From Azolla caroliniana (lineage: Eukaryota; Polypodiophyta), in the NCBI GenBank assembly GCA_043228905.1, contig JBHGNT010000021.1, forward strand, positions 3,720,001 to 3,784,000: DNA of 64,000 bases, given 5' to 3'. Numbering within the stretch: position 1 is the first letter of the stretch; each line of letters opens with the position of its first letter. The translations under genes were made by a program, and so were the position numbers. The notes beneath the pieces were generated by a model. It did not search any database, had not been told where the DNA came from, and saw only the letters and a program-made list of their open reading frames with translations. This document shows positions 47,102 to 55,544 of the stretch, piece after piece.

Positions 47102-48253
47102 ATGGCCATTGTTAGCGCTGAAGAATATCAATCTGTTTTTTCGGAATTTCAATGCTTGAAAGAGAAGTTCCATGCTTTGGAACAAGAAAACCAACGGTTG
47201 ATGGGGGATCTTCAACAAATCTCCTTAGAAAAGCAGCAAACGCAACAACAACATGGGGAACTTGCATTACGCGTGCAACAACTCGAAGCCACCATCGTAG
47301 CGATGCAACAACAAGGGCCCAGAACACAAGGGATTCATAAAAAACCCAAGATTGGCTTTCCCACAAAGTTCGATGGAACGCGATCGCAGTTTAGAGGGTT
47401 CCTTAACCAGGTACAATTAGTTATTCAAATGCATCCTTCCCGATATCCCACCGATGCATCACGAGTGGGTTTAGTAGGCACTTTGTTAAGTGGCTCAGCG
47501 TTGGCATGGTTCGCTCCACTATTAGAAAAGGAATCTCCATTACTCAACAATTTTGAAGAGTTTCTAGGTGAGTTTAAAGCATGTTTCGGAGATACTGACA
47601 GCATCAGGAGCGCAATCAACAAAATTCGGCGATTACGCCAAGGTGACCGTCTAGCCTCTGCATACACTGCAGATTTTCGCCTACTCGCCGCCGATATCCC
47701 TTGGGATGATCAAGCGTTGATGGAGCAATTCCGTTATGGTTTACGCAACGACGTCAAGGATTTACTCTTGACCTTCCCCGAAGAGCCAAAGTCCTTAATA
47801 GAAGCAATTAGTCACGCAGTGAGATGTGACAACCGCCTCTTTGAGCGACGTTCGGAACGACAACTACAAATGCTGAGGGCAAGATCAGAGCCCACCTACG
47901 CCTCAGTGGTATCAAGACCTTTTCCGAGGGAGTCATATAATGTGCCTCCAGCGAATACTCCGACTCCGATGGAGATTGACACTACACGTCGTCGAGGGCC
48001 ATTATCCGAAGAAGAAAAGCAGCGACGCCGTACAAATCGACTATGTCTTTACTGCGGTGGACCAGGACATATTGCAATAAATTGCCCCCATAGGCCAAGA
48101 AGACAGGTAAACCAAATAGTCGCTAGTTCTAATTGTACTAAACCCGAGCCTATTTCAGTAGCGATATCTGATAGTCCTAATAGTACTAATAGCCCAGATC
48201 TAGCGAACAGATTTGATGGCCTTAGTCAGTTAGAAGAAGAGTTAAACGACTAA
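47102..48253 (+). CDS. Chromovirus Gag
   Basis: A 383-residue structural protein. Residues about 15-75 form a Gln/Glu/Leu coiled coil (HALEQENQRLMGDLQQ). The retrotransposon gag domain spans about 80-260 (GTLLSGSALAWFAPLLE, FLGEFKACFGD, SAYTADFRLLAADIPW). A single CCHC zinc knuckle CLYCGGPGHIAINC begins at residue 315 and binds RNA. Ends TAA at 48251; the pol frame is +1 relative to it and opens just downstream of a TAA at 48246, overlapping by only a few codons. Tf1-type elements usually have one fused frame, so the break is probably a mutation. Confidence 0.92.
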   Translation: MAIVSAEEYQSVFSEFQCLKEKFHALEQENQRLMGDLQQISLEKQQTQQQHGELALRVQQLEATIVAMQQQGPRTQGIHKKPKIGFPTKFDGTRSQFRGFLNQVQLVIQMHPSRYPTDASRVGLVGTLLSGSALAWFAPLLEKESPLLNNFEEFLGEFKACFGDTDSIRSAINKIRRLRQGDRLASAYTADFRLLAADIPWDDQALMEQFRYGLRNDVKDLLLTFPEEPKSLIEAISHAVRCDNRLFERRSERQLQMLRARSEPTYASVVSRPFPRESYNVPPANTPTPMEIDTTRRRGPLSEEEKQRRRTNRLCLYCGGPGHIAINCPHRPRRQVNQIVASSNCTKPEPISVAISDSPNSTNSPDLANRFDGLSQLEEELND

Positions 48254-49655
48254 GTCCAGCCAAAATAGGAGCCGTTTGGTTGGACAACCCATTAGTGGTT
48301 CCATTCCCTCTAAGCAAGTTAGTGATGTGTTCGTAGCCCAAGTAATAGTTAGTACTAAAAGTACCCCTCCAGTACATGTCCTAGCACTCCTAGATTCCGA
48401 AGCTAACTCTTGCTTTATGGATATGAAATTTGCTCAAGCTCATAAGATATCCCTAAGAAAACTCCAGTGTCCAGCCTCTGTAGTAGTCATTGATGGACGT
48501 CCCATTGCTTCCGGAAATATCATAGAAGAGTCAGAGCCAATTAATACTGTCCTAGATAACTTAGCATGTGTAGTATCATTTAATATTATTAGTATCCCAG
48601 AACATCCCATAGTTTTAGGATTACCGTGGTTCAAGTTCCATAACCCAGACATAGATTGGAGAACAAGAGAAATCCGGTGTCGACAAACCCAAGGGTCAAC
48701 TCAGAAGATGACAACCATTTCGCTATGTCAGTTGCGTAAAGAAGGGCGCAAGGAAGAAATGTTCCTCTTTGCAATATCAGTAAACCCCTTCAGCACCACT
48801 AAAGAAGAATCTACCGTTCAACTTCCCGAGAAGTATCGTCATTACGTCGATGTGTTCGATAAAGTACAAGCCAACACACTTCCTCATCATCGACCGTACG
48901 ATTGCCCCATCGATTTACAACCGGGAAAAGAGCCGCCATGGGGACCGATCTACAATTTGTCACCAACTGAGCTGGAAGTCCTTGGGGCCTATATAGAGGA
49001 GAATTTGGAAAATGGTTTCATTCGGCATTCGAAATCTCCAGCTGGTGCACCAATTTTCTTCGTCAAGAAAAAGGATGGATCGCTTCGTCTCGTTGTAGAT
49101 TTCCGTGGCCTGAATAAGGTTACAATCAGGAATAGGTATGCTCTTCCCCTTATCTCAAGTCTTTTAGAACGGATCAATGGTGCCAGGTTCTTCACGAAGA
49201 TCGACTTACGGGGAGCATATAACCTCGTACGGATCCGACCAGGAGACGAATGGAAGACCGTGTTTCGCACAAGATATGGGCACTTCGAGTATACGGTCAT
49301 TCCGTTCGGCCTCACTAATGCGCCGACAGTCTTCCAACACATGGCTAATGATATATTCCGAGATCTATTGGATGATTGTTTGATCATCTATTTGGATGAT
49401 CTACTAGTTTATTCAAAGACCCAAGAAGAACATGATTCTCATGTACTATTAGTACTAAAACGACTTCGAGAACATGGTCTGTATGCAAAGCTGGAAAAAT
49501 GTAGTTTCGGGTGCAACCAAGTGGAATTTCTCGGGTACATCATTTCGTCAGAAGGCATCTCCATGGACCCAGCTAAGGTCAAAACGGTGGTAGAATGGCA
49601 GACTCCGCGTTCGGTGGGGGATGTGCAATGCTTCCTAGGCTTTGCCAATTTTTAG
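48249..49655 (+). CDS. Chromovirus Pol, 5' part (protease and RT to the duplication)
   Basis: Open from 48249; no good ATG, first residues LVGQPISGSI. Aspartic protease motif reads LLDSEANSCFMD, i.e. DSE for the usual DSG, which may weaken catalysis. RT follows: QPGKEPPWGPIYNLSP, PAGAPIFFVKKKDGSLRL, DFRGLNKVT, FTKIDLRGAYN, FGLTNAP, and catalytic IIYLDDLLVYS. The frame stops at 49653 in TTTTTAG, exactly where a tandem copy of the preceding segment begins. Confidence 0.9.
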   Translation, partial: TKSSQNRSRLVGQPISGSIPSKQVSDVFVAQVIVSTKSTPPVHVLALLDSEANSCFMDMKFAQAHKISLRKLQCPASVVVIDGRPIASGNIIEESEPINTVLDNLACVVSFNIISIPEHPIVLGLPWFKFHNPDIDWRTREIRCRQTQGSTQKMTTISLCQLRKEGRKEEMFLFAISVNPFSTTKEESTVQLPEKYRHYVDVFDKVQANTLPHHRPYDCPIDLQPGKEPPWGPIYNLSPTELEVLGAYIEENLENGFIRHSKSPAGAPIFFVKKKDGSLRLVVDFRGLNKVTIRNRYALPLISSLLERINGARFFTKIDLRGAYNLVRIRPGDEWKTVFRTRYGHFEYTVIPFGLTNAPTVFQHMANDIFRDLLDDCLIIYLDDLLVYSKTQEEHDSHVLLVLKRLREHGLYAKLEKCSFGCNQVEFLGYIISSEGISMDPAKVKTVVEWQTPRSVGDVQCFLGFANF

Positions 49656-49896
49656 TACTAAAACCCAAGAAGAACATGATTCTCATGTACTATTAGTACT
49701 AAAACGACTTCGAGAACATGGTCTGTATGCAAAGCTGGAAAAATGTAGTTTCGGGTGCAACCAAGTGGAATTTCTCGGGTACATCATTTCGTCAGAAGGC
49801 ATCTCCATGGACCCAGCTAAGGTCAAAACGGTGGTAGAATGGCAGACTCCGCGTTCGGTGCGGGATGTGCAATGCTTCCTAGGCTTTGCCAATTTT
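49419..49896 (+). repeat. 234-bp tandem duplication inside RT with 10-bp filler
   Basis: ACCCAAGAAGAACATGATTC occurs at 49419 and 49663, a step of 244. Both copies run to GGCTTTGCCAATTTTTA with one mismatch (GGGG versus GCGG near 49618/49862). The junction carries TAGTACTAAA, itself found in the duplicated unit at 49451. Confidence 0.93.
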
Positions 49897-52065
49897 TACC
49901 GGAAGTTCATACAAGATTACTCAAAGATCGTTCTACCTCTCACACAACTTACCAGGAAGGGACAACCGTTCATCTGGTCTGAAGAAACGGACATGGCTTT
50001 CGGGAGTCTTAAAAAGGCATTTACATCGGCTCCAATTCTAGCTCATGTCGATCCGGAAAAACCATTCATTATCGAAGCTGACGCATCGGATTTTGCATTG
50101 GGGAGCATTCTGTCACAACAGGGGAATGATGAGAAGCTACATCCTGTGGCTTTTCACTCACGCAAGTTTGACGCCGCCGAAATCAACTACGAAATTCATG
50201 ATAAGGAGCTATTGGCAATAGTGGATTCTTTTATGCAATGGAGGCATTTTCTGGAGGGATCCTCTCATCCGGTCACTGTATTTAGTGACCACAAGAACCT
50301 TGCCTACTTTCAGGATGCTCGTGTGTTGAATCGACGTCAAGCTCGGTGGGCCCACTTCCTCACGCGTTTCGACTTCAAAATTACATATCGTTTGGGGATG
50401 CACCAAGGGAAGGCAGATGCATTATCACGGCGTTCGTATCTAGCACCCCGTCCCGGCAAGCCAGCTTTCGATAACCAAAAACAAGTCATCTTGGGACCGG
50501 CACAACTACAAGCAACACAGATCTTTGACATGCCCATGGATTCCCGCGTTATCGATACCATACGTGAAGACTCGAAGACAGATGCGTTTGCCCAAGCTAT
50601 ACTAGCACAAATTGATCCCTCTCGCGCATCGTGTTCACAGTCGCAACCACCAAGTATGGACTATCGGCAATTCAAATACCATGATGGATTACTCTTCTTT
50701 AAAGAACTTTTGTATGTTCCTAATGGTTCTTGCCGTCTTCAAGTAGTACAAAACTGTCATGACACATATACAACTGGGCATTTTGGTAGTACTAAAACAT
50801 TACATTTAGTACAACGATCATTCTGGTGGCCTTGTATGCGACAATTTGTCGAGGATTTTGTTCGGACTTGTGATACATGCTGCAGAGCGAAAATGCCAAG
50901 GCATCATCCATATGGTTTATTAGAACTATTACCAATTCCAAGCAAGCCGTGGCAATCCATTGCTCTAGACTTCATCATAGATCTTCTAGTCTCTAAGGGG
51001 TTCAATGCAATTCTAACGGTGGTCAATCGATATACAAAGATGGCTCATTTCTTGCCATGTACTAAGGAGATCTCCAGTGAAGACACTGCCGAAATTGTCA
51101 TGCGTGAAGTATGTCGGCATCATGGACTTCCCGATAGTATCATCAGCGACCGTGGACCCCAGTTCGTGTCAAAATTTTGGAAGCACCTTTTTAACATGCT
51201 CAAGGTCACTTGTAACCTCTCCTCCGGCTACCACCCCCAAACCAATGGCCAAGCCGAACGAACCAATCAAACGCTGGAGCAGTATCTGCGGTGCTTTCTC
51301 AGCTATCATCAGGATGATTGGGCAGATATTCTCCACTTCGCCGAATTTGCCTATAACAACTCTATCCACGCATCCACTAAAGTTATGCCATTTTATGCTT
51401 ATACGGGATGTCACCCCCGGTGGTGTATACTTGAAACCCCGGAGGTGTCCACAAATCCTTGTGCAGAAGATCGTTTGAAGAGGCTACGCAAGATACAAGC
51501 GGATGTATCTACTCACCTTCAACAAGCTCAACAAAGACACAAGGTTTATGCGGATCGTCATCGACTCCCATCTAGTTTTAACATTGGAGATCGGGTATGG
51601 CTACTCCGACGACACATCAAGACCACTCGCCCATGCGAGAAGTTGGATTATCGGCGATTAGGTCCTTTCCGTATTATAGGAAAGATTAATGATGTCGCTT
51701 TTTGTCTTGATCTACCTCCACAACTTCGGATACATCCGGTGTTTCATAGTTCTCTCCTCGAACCCTATCAAGAGAGCACCATCCCAGGACGTATTACACA
51801 GCCTCCACCCCCGATCGAGCTTGAAGATGGACCTGAGTACGAGGTTGCCGCCATCCTTGATTCCAAGCTTGTTCGCAACAAGCTCTACTATCTAGTCGAT
51901 TGGCTAGGATATAGTCCCAGCGAGCGTACTTGGGAACCGATAGAGAATGTCACCAATGCTCGTGCTCTTCTTGAAGACTTCCATCGTCAATATCCAGACA
52001 AACCGGGTCCTCAATCCAAAACGACTCGTTACACTCGTCGTTTTAAAGGGGGGATAATGTCATGA
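49663..52065 (+). CDS. Chromovirus Pol, 3' part (RT thumb, RNase H, integrase, chromodomain)
   Basis: Continuous for 800 codons to TGA at 52063. RNase H: IEADASDFALG, HDKELLAIVDSFMQWR, FSDHKNLAYF, KADALSRR. Integrase: zinc motif (H...H...CDTCC), catalytic Asp in ALDFIID, Asp in ISDRGPQF, Glu in NQTLEQY, then the GPY-like region (YRRLGPFRII). A C-terminal chromodomain, YEVAAILD ... LYYLVDWLGY ... TWEP, retains the aromatic positions that read methylated histone H3 and direct integration to heterochromatin. The polypurine tract AAAGGGGGGATAA overlaps the last codons. Confidence 0.93.
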   Translation, partial: TQEEHDSHVLLVLKRLREHGLYAKLEKCSFGCNQVEFLGYIISSEGISMDPAKVKTVVEWQTPRSVRDVQCFLGFANFYRKFIQDYSKIVLPLTQLTRKGQPFIWSEETDMAFGSLKKAFTSAPILAHVDPEKPFIIEADASDFALGSILSQQGNDEKLHPVAFHSRKFDAAEINYEIHDKELLAIVDSFMQWRHFLEGSSHPVTVFSDHKNLAYFQDARVLNRRQARWAHFLTRFDFKITYRLGMHQGKADALSRRSYLAPRPGKPAFDNQKQVILGPAQLQATQIFDMPMDSRVIDTIREDSKTDAFAQAILAQIDPSRASCSQSQPPSMDYRQFKYHDGLLFFKELLYVPNGSCRLQVVQNCHDTYTTGHFGSTKTLHLVQRSFWWPCMRQFVEDFVRTCDTCCRAKMPRHHPYGLLELLPIPSKPWQSIALDFIIDLLVSKGFNAILTVVNRYTKMAHFLPCTKEISSEDTAEIVMREVCRHHGLPDSIISDRGPQFVSKFWKHLFNMLKVTCNLSSGYHPQTNGQAERTNQTLEQYLRCFLSYHQDDWADILHFAEFAYNNSIHASTKVMPFYAYTGCHPRWCILETPEVSTNPCAEDRLKRLRKIQADVSTHLQQAQQRHKVYADRHRLPSSFNIGDRVWLLRRHIKTTRPCEKLDYRRLGPFRIIGKINDVAFCLDLPPQLRIHPVFHSSLLEPYQESTIPGRITQPPPPIELEDGPEYEVAAILDSKLVRNKLYYLVDWLGYSPSERTWEPIENVTNARALLEDFHRQYPDKPGPQSKTTRYTRRFKGGIMS

Positions 52066-52072
52066 TATGGCA

Positions 52073-52128
52073 AGACTCGAACCCATGACCTTATGCTACA
52101 TGGGTCGAGCTCTTGACCATTAGACTAT
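52073..52128 (-). other. Antisense tRNA-like (box A/box B) segment in LTR
   Basis: Minus strand has TAGTCTAATGG (box A TRGYNNARNGG) and, 44 bp on, GGTTCGAGTCT (box B, 10 of 11), with an arm GACC...GGTC between. It looks like a tRNA-derived fragment built into the LTR; no full cloverleaf acceptor stem was found. Confidence 0.5.
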
Positions 52129-52241
52129 ACATTGTAATACGTAGAATATTATTTTCATTTATGTTTTATTATAGAAAATTGATGTATATTCCAAATTTCT
52201 CTGGAACATTCTAGAAACTTCAGGAGTATTCCTTAGAACAC

Positions 52242-52286
52242 TATAAAAGGAGGCACAAGGCATTATTTCGAACCAAATCGGTTCAA
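52242..52286 (+). promoter_or_regulatory. Chromovirus promoter and transcript 5' end (primer strand)
   Basis: TATAAAA at 52242-52248 and, 33 bp later, AAATCGGTTCAA, the segment complementary to the site at 47031-47042. Confidence 0.6.
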
Positions 52287-52502
52287 CGCCAGTCTTAAGC
52301 CTCCTAGCTACTGTACATTTTCCTCACTTAATATATATCTTTTCTTATCATCACTCACTCACTCACTCTCTCTCTCTCGATCTCTCTCTCCCTCCCTCTC
52401 ACTCACTCTTTCCTTCTCTCGAGAGTCCTTCACCTCTCTTAGTACTAATACTTCTTTTAATACTAATTCCTTCTCTGTCTTAGTACTGTTCCTGACAGCC
52501 GC

Positions 52503-53660
52503 CACCGTCCTTCTCCCTCGGTCTTACGTTGCCACGTTGGCCGAACAGCCGGGGTCTCCGGATCGGTGTGAGGGTCCCATAGGACCGGACTCCGTTTCTA
52601 TGCTTGCCGAAAGTCGGGTGCCTTTTGTTTGAGTCCCTCCCGGACTCTCCTCGTGTCTCCCGCGTAGTCGGGTCCCGTTTCCCGCCGCCACCAACCTTCT
52701 CTCTCGTTTTCATGTTGCCACATTGGCTGAACCGCCAGAGTCTCTAGTTAAGTGTGGGGATCTCGTAGGACCGGACTTCCTTACGCCCATAGCCTTCGTC
52801 ACCTTGCCGCCACCATCAGTATCTTGGTCTTACGTCGACCGCGTTGCCGACTGCCGATGTCTCTAGAACCGGTGTGAAGGATCCTCCGTAGGCTTCCGAT
52901 CCGTCTTTTTCGACCTTGTCCCGGGTCGTCCTTTTCCGCATGCCGAGAGGGCGGTTTACTCCGCACCCTCTCTCGTGGTACCGACGTACCGTCTCCTCGG
53001 CCTCTTCGTAGGCCTTGCTCTCTTCCTCCCTCCCGGAATGGTCATCCGGGAGTCCGTTCCGCCCGGTTCTCGTTCGGGTCCATTCGTCCTTCTCCGGATT
53101 GCCGAGTCCCATTCTCCTGTCGCCACCGATCTCTCTTATAGGACTCACGCTGGCCCTCGGGTCTGCAGCCGGATCAGTGTAAGGAATCCCATTGGACCGG
53201 CTTGCATTCTCTTTCCAACTCTTGACCTTCGCCCGGTCGGTCTCTCCCCATGTAAAAGAGGGCGGCTCGTCCCGCACCCTCTCTCGTATCGGCACCTTTA
53301 TGCCAAGTCCGGCCCCGATCGAACAATCCACGACCAGATTCTGCTCCATCCGCATCGGAATGCCGATCTCCTCGTGCCTTGTCCGTCCTCGGCCTCCTCA
53401 AAGGCTGTTTCCCATCCGTCTTCGCTGGCATCGTGCCAGGACTCCTCGGTACCGTCATCCATCTCCTCGGTCTTACATGGGCATACGGGCCCGAATGCCG
53501 ACTTCTCCGGAATCGGGTCCGTGGGCTTTCGTCCGCTCCTTCCCCGTATCGTCTCGCCGGTGATTCTTGGCCTTTCGCCGCCGCCTTCCTCCGCTTGGGA
53601 CTCACGTGGGCACTCGGGCCCGACTGCCATCGTCTCGGGAGCAAGTGTGGGAAGACACAA
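52503..53660 (-). repeat. Iterated degenerate modules in element Y
   Basis: At least six diverged copies of a block containing (plus strand) CTCGGTCTTACGTTGCCACG ... GTCTCCGGAATCGGTGTG recur at roughly 100-230-bp spacing (near 52517, 52700, 52822, 53120, 53471, 53600; another at 46135). They overlap the C-terminal half of the Y gag frame and its downstream frame 52816-53355. Confidence 0.5.
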
Positions 53661-54560
53661 AGAATCGCACGTCCGTTTTACGCCCTTGTCCGTAGCCACC
53701 GACTCTTCGTGGTCGGCGGTCGTCTTCTTACCGATCGCACAAGCCCCGTCTGGGCTTGCTTCCCCAATGACCGGGATCTCGGGCTGACACGGCCGAAACC
53801 GTTGGTCCCTACGTTCCGATTCCGCGATCGGTATCTCGGCCTCGTCCTTGGCCGTTCTATCTCTGCAAGTCGAGAGGGTGTTTCGTTCCGCACCCTCTCC
53901 CGTGGTACCGTCGTACCGATCTTCCGCCGTCGCGTGGGGCAAGTCCGTCTCCTCAGTCTCGGCTTGCGGCCTCCGTCTTTCCTCCTCGAGCATCGCCTCG
54001 AGAGTTGCGTACGCCTCCGCAATCCTGGCCCCAACGCCGACCCTTGCCGACTCTATCTGTCGTTCGGCCTCTTCCCGCTGTGATGGCATGCCGTCGCGTC
54101 CCTTCCTCTTAGCCTTCTCGGCTCCCTCGTTGTCTAGCCGTTGGCACACCCTTCCGACCTTCGACCAGTCCTCCGTAAGCCCATTCGCTCCGTCATCATC
54201 TTCGAGCTCAATCCCGATGGCCTCCCGTTCCGCTCGGTCGATCGACCTGATGAACAATAGGACCTTGTTCGCCCCCACCAAACCTTGTTCCCGCTCTGGG
54301 AGCCGAGCAAGCCGTCGCTCGAACTCTCGGAACGCCTTCGTCGCGCCCCGGTGGGTCTTTGCCGATGCTACCCACTGGTCGAAGTCGTGCTGTCCCCGAC
54401 TCTTCCGCCGTCCTCCGTATGCCTTCAGGAGCGCCTCTTCGAAGGCCTCCCACGAACTATGAGCCTCACGGAGCTCCTTTACTTCCACATGCATCTGGAC
54501 AGCTACGACCCGGCAGAAGAACTCCAGCCTTAACGCCTCGTCTACGCCACGCTCCTCCAT
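53298..54560 (-). CDS. Element Y gag-like protein
   Basis: A 420-residue minus-strand frame starting at ATG 54560, about 190 bp inside the primer site. The N-terminal 130 residues are helical and share with X gag the signatures AFREFERRLARL, KVLLFIRSIDRAEREAIG and DWSKVGRVCQRLD. The rest is an acidic/basic low-complexity region built from degenerate modules. No CCHC knuckle seen. A second frame (53355-52816) overlaps its end, suggesting one frameshift. It probably packages RNA; enzymes must come in trans. Confidence 0.65.
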   Translation of the reverse strand: MEERGVDEALRLEFFCRVVAVQMHVEVKELREAHSSWEAFEEALLKAYGGRRKSRGQHDFDQWVASAKTHRGATKAFREFERRLARLPEREQGLVGANKVLLFIRSIDRAEREAIGIELEDDDGANGLTEDWSKVGRVCQRLDNEGAEKAKRKGRDGMPSQREEAERQIESARVGVGARIAEAYATLEAMLEEERRRPQAETEETDLPHATAEDRYDGTTGEGAERNTLSTCRDRTAKDEAEIPIAESERRDQRFRPCQPEIPVIGEASPDGACAIGKKTTADHEESVATDKGVKRTCDSLCLPTLAPETMAVGPECPRESQAEEGGGERPRITGETIRGRSGRKPTDPIPEKSAFGPVCPCKTEEMDDGTEESWHDASEDGWETAFEEAEDGQGTRRSAFRCGWSRIWSWIVRSGPDLA

Positions 54561-54749
54561 TTACATGTTGTAGGCTTCCAAGTAAGATGGGACTTTGTCC
54601 CCGTTGAAACGACCGACTCTTTCGACCACTCACTCAACCGCTTGTTGCGCTGCTTCTCGCCTCATCACCACTCGTGCCGACTCCAACACCACTTCGGCCA
54701 CCATCTCCGCAAGGTCGTCGTCTTCCGACTCCATCCTCCCTTGCCGCCT

Positions 54750-54767
54750 TTCACATCGGGTTCACCA
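54750..54767 (-). other. Element Y primer-binding site (tRNA-Trp, one mismatch)
   Basis: Minus strand TGGTGAACCCGATGTGAA, differing from the X site by C to T. Confidence 0.7.
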
Positions 54768-54771
54768 AATA

Positions 54772-55540
54772 TGTCGCGTTGTTACGCGCGTGCGTGGAGA
54801 AAGGCGGGACCACGGGGGTCTTGGACTAGGGAGCGAGGGAGCGTAGGAAGTCGCACTTCACCGTTTCCGGGGCATCCCAGAAGCACACCGGAAGCAACCG
54901 AAGGGAGAGAGAGAAAGAGAGGGAGCGCGCGCTTGACACCGACTCACGCGCACGCACACACACACATGCACACACACATAGCTCACGCCCTCATGTACAG
55001 GAAACGCAAGAAAGGGGAAGCACCCGACACCAACAAAGACGCCAATATACACAGACAGACGCAAACGTATATATATATATATAGAAGAAGAATACATTCC
55101 CGGCTTCGAGCCGGACTGAGGTAGGTGACAGTAGTTGTCTACTACCAAGCCGCCGTCGGGGAGCTCTCAGCTCGTCACGCCGAGCGGGGTCTTGCACAGG
55201 AGGCCGAACCAAAGCAAACCCTAAGCAAAACACGAAGGGGGAGAAGAAGGAGAAGAAGAAACCTAACTCTAAACCTAACGGTATACCCTCTAATGCAAAA
55301 TGGGCAACCCTTTCACAAAGGGCGTTCCCTTCCTTTTATAGAACAAGGAGAGGGATGCGTTACAATGTGGGATAAATCCCGACTTACATGGGATCGTTTG
55401 TCCCGACTTGACTACTCTTCGGCGCCATAAAGTCGCCCTCGTTATTCACACTAAATGTACATGGGTGCATACACACGTTGCACCCCGCCGATGTAGCCAA
55501 TGTTTCCCGGTTTCCGCCCCTGGCCGAATTCTTCACGACA
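54772..55540 (-). mobile_element. Element Y 5' LTR (769 bp)
   Basis: Reverse complement of TGTCGTGAAGAA...GCGACA, nearly identical to 44249-45026. Adjacent to the primer site at 54767. Confidence 0.86.
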
Positions 55541-55544
55541 CCGT

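Larger units (their letters stand above)
46809..52497 (+). mobile_element. Ty3/gypsy chromovirus (Tf1/sushi/Tcn1-like), duplication GCCGC
   Basis: A complete gag-pol element with 5-bp target duplications GCCGC at 46804-46808 and 52498-52502. The 3' LTR is 440 bp (52058-52497). The 5' LTR keeps only its last ~215 bp plus TGTCA. Pol order protease, RT, RNase H, integrase, chromodomain places it among chromoviruses. The wording of the RT (LPPHRPYDCPIDL-like start, SPAGAPIFFVKKKDGSLRL) is that of fungal and early-land-plant chromoviruses. Now immobile in cis: promoterless 5' LTR, gag/pol frame break, and a 244-bp duplication in RT. Confidence 0.93.
52058..52497 (+). mobile_element. Chromovirus 3' LTR (440 bp)
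   Basis: TGTCATGATATGG to CTGTTCCTGACA. TATA box CTATAAAAGG at 52241-52250; predicted transcript start near 52272-52275. Contains an antisense tRNA-like segment (52073-52128) and three TTAGTACTAA-type palindromes near its end. Confidence 0.9.
44249..55540 (-). mobile_element. Element Y, non-autonomous gag-only LTR retrotransposon with nested insertions
   Basis: Bounded by reverse-oriented LTRs (3' LTR 44249-45026, 5' LTR 54772-55540) and a 4-bp duplication CCGT (44245-44248 and 55541-55544), inserted in X gag. Removing the solo LTR (45062-45816) and the chromovirus (46809-52497) leaves about 3.3 kb of interior. It has a primer site, one gag-like frame, degenerate repeats and a polypurine tract, but no protease, RT, RNase H or integrase that I can see. 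This fits a TR-GAG-type element that borrows enzymes from X/W relatives. Confidence 0.75.

Noticed and set aside
48240-48290. Programmed gag-pol frameshift in the chromovirus
   Set aside because: No clear slippery heptamer or pseudoknot; overlap is only a few codons and relatives usually have one frame, so a mutation is simpler.
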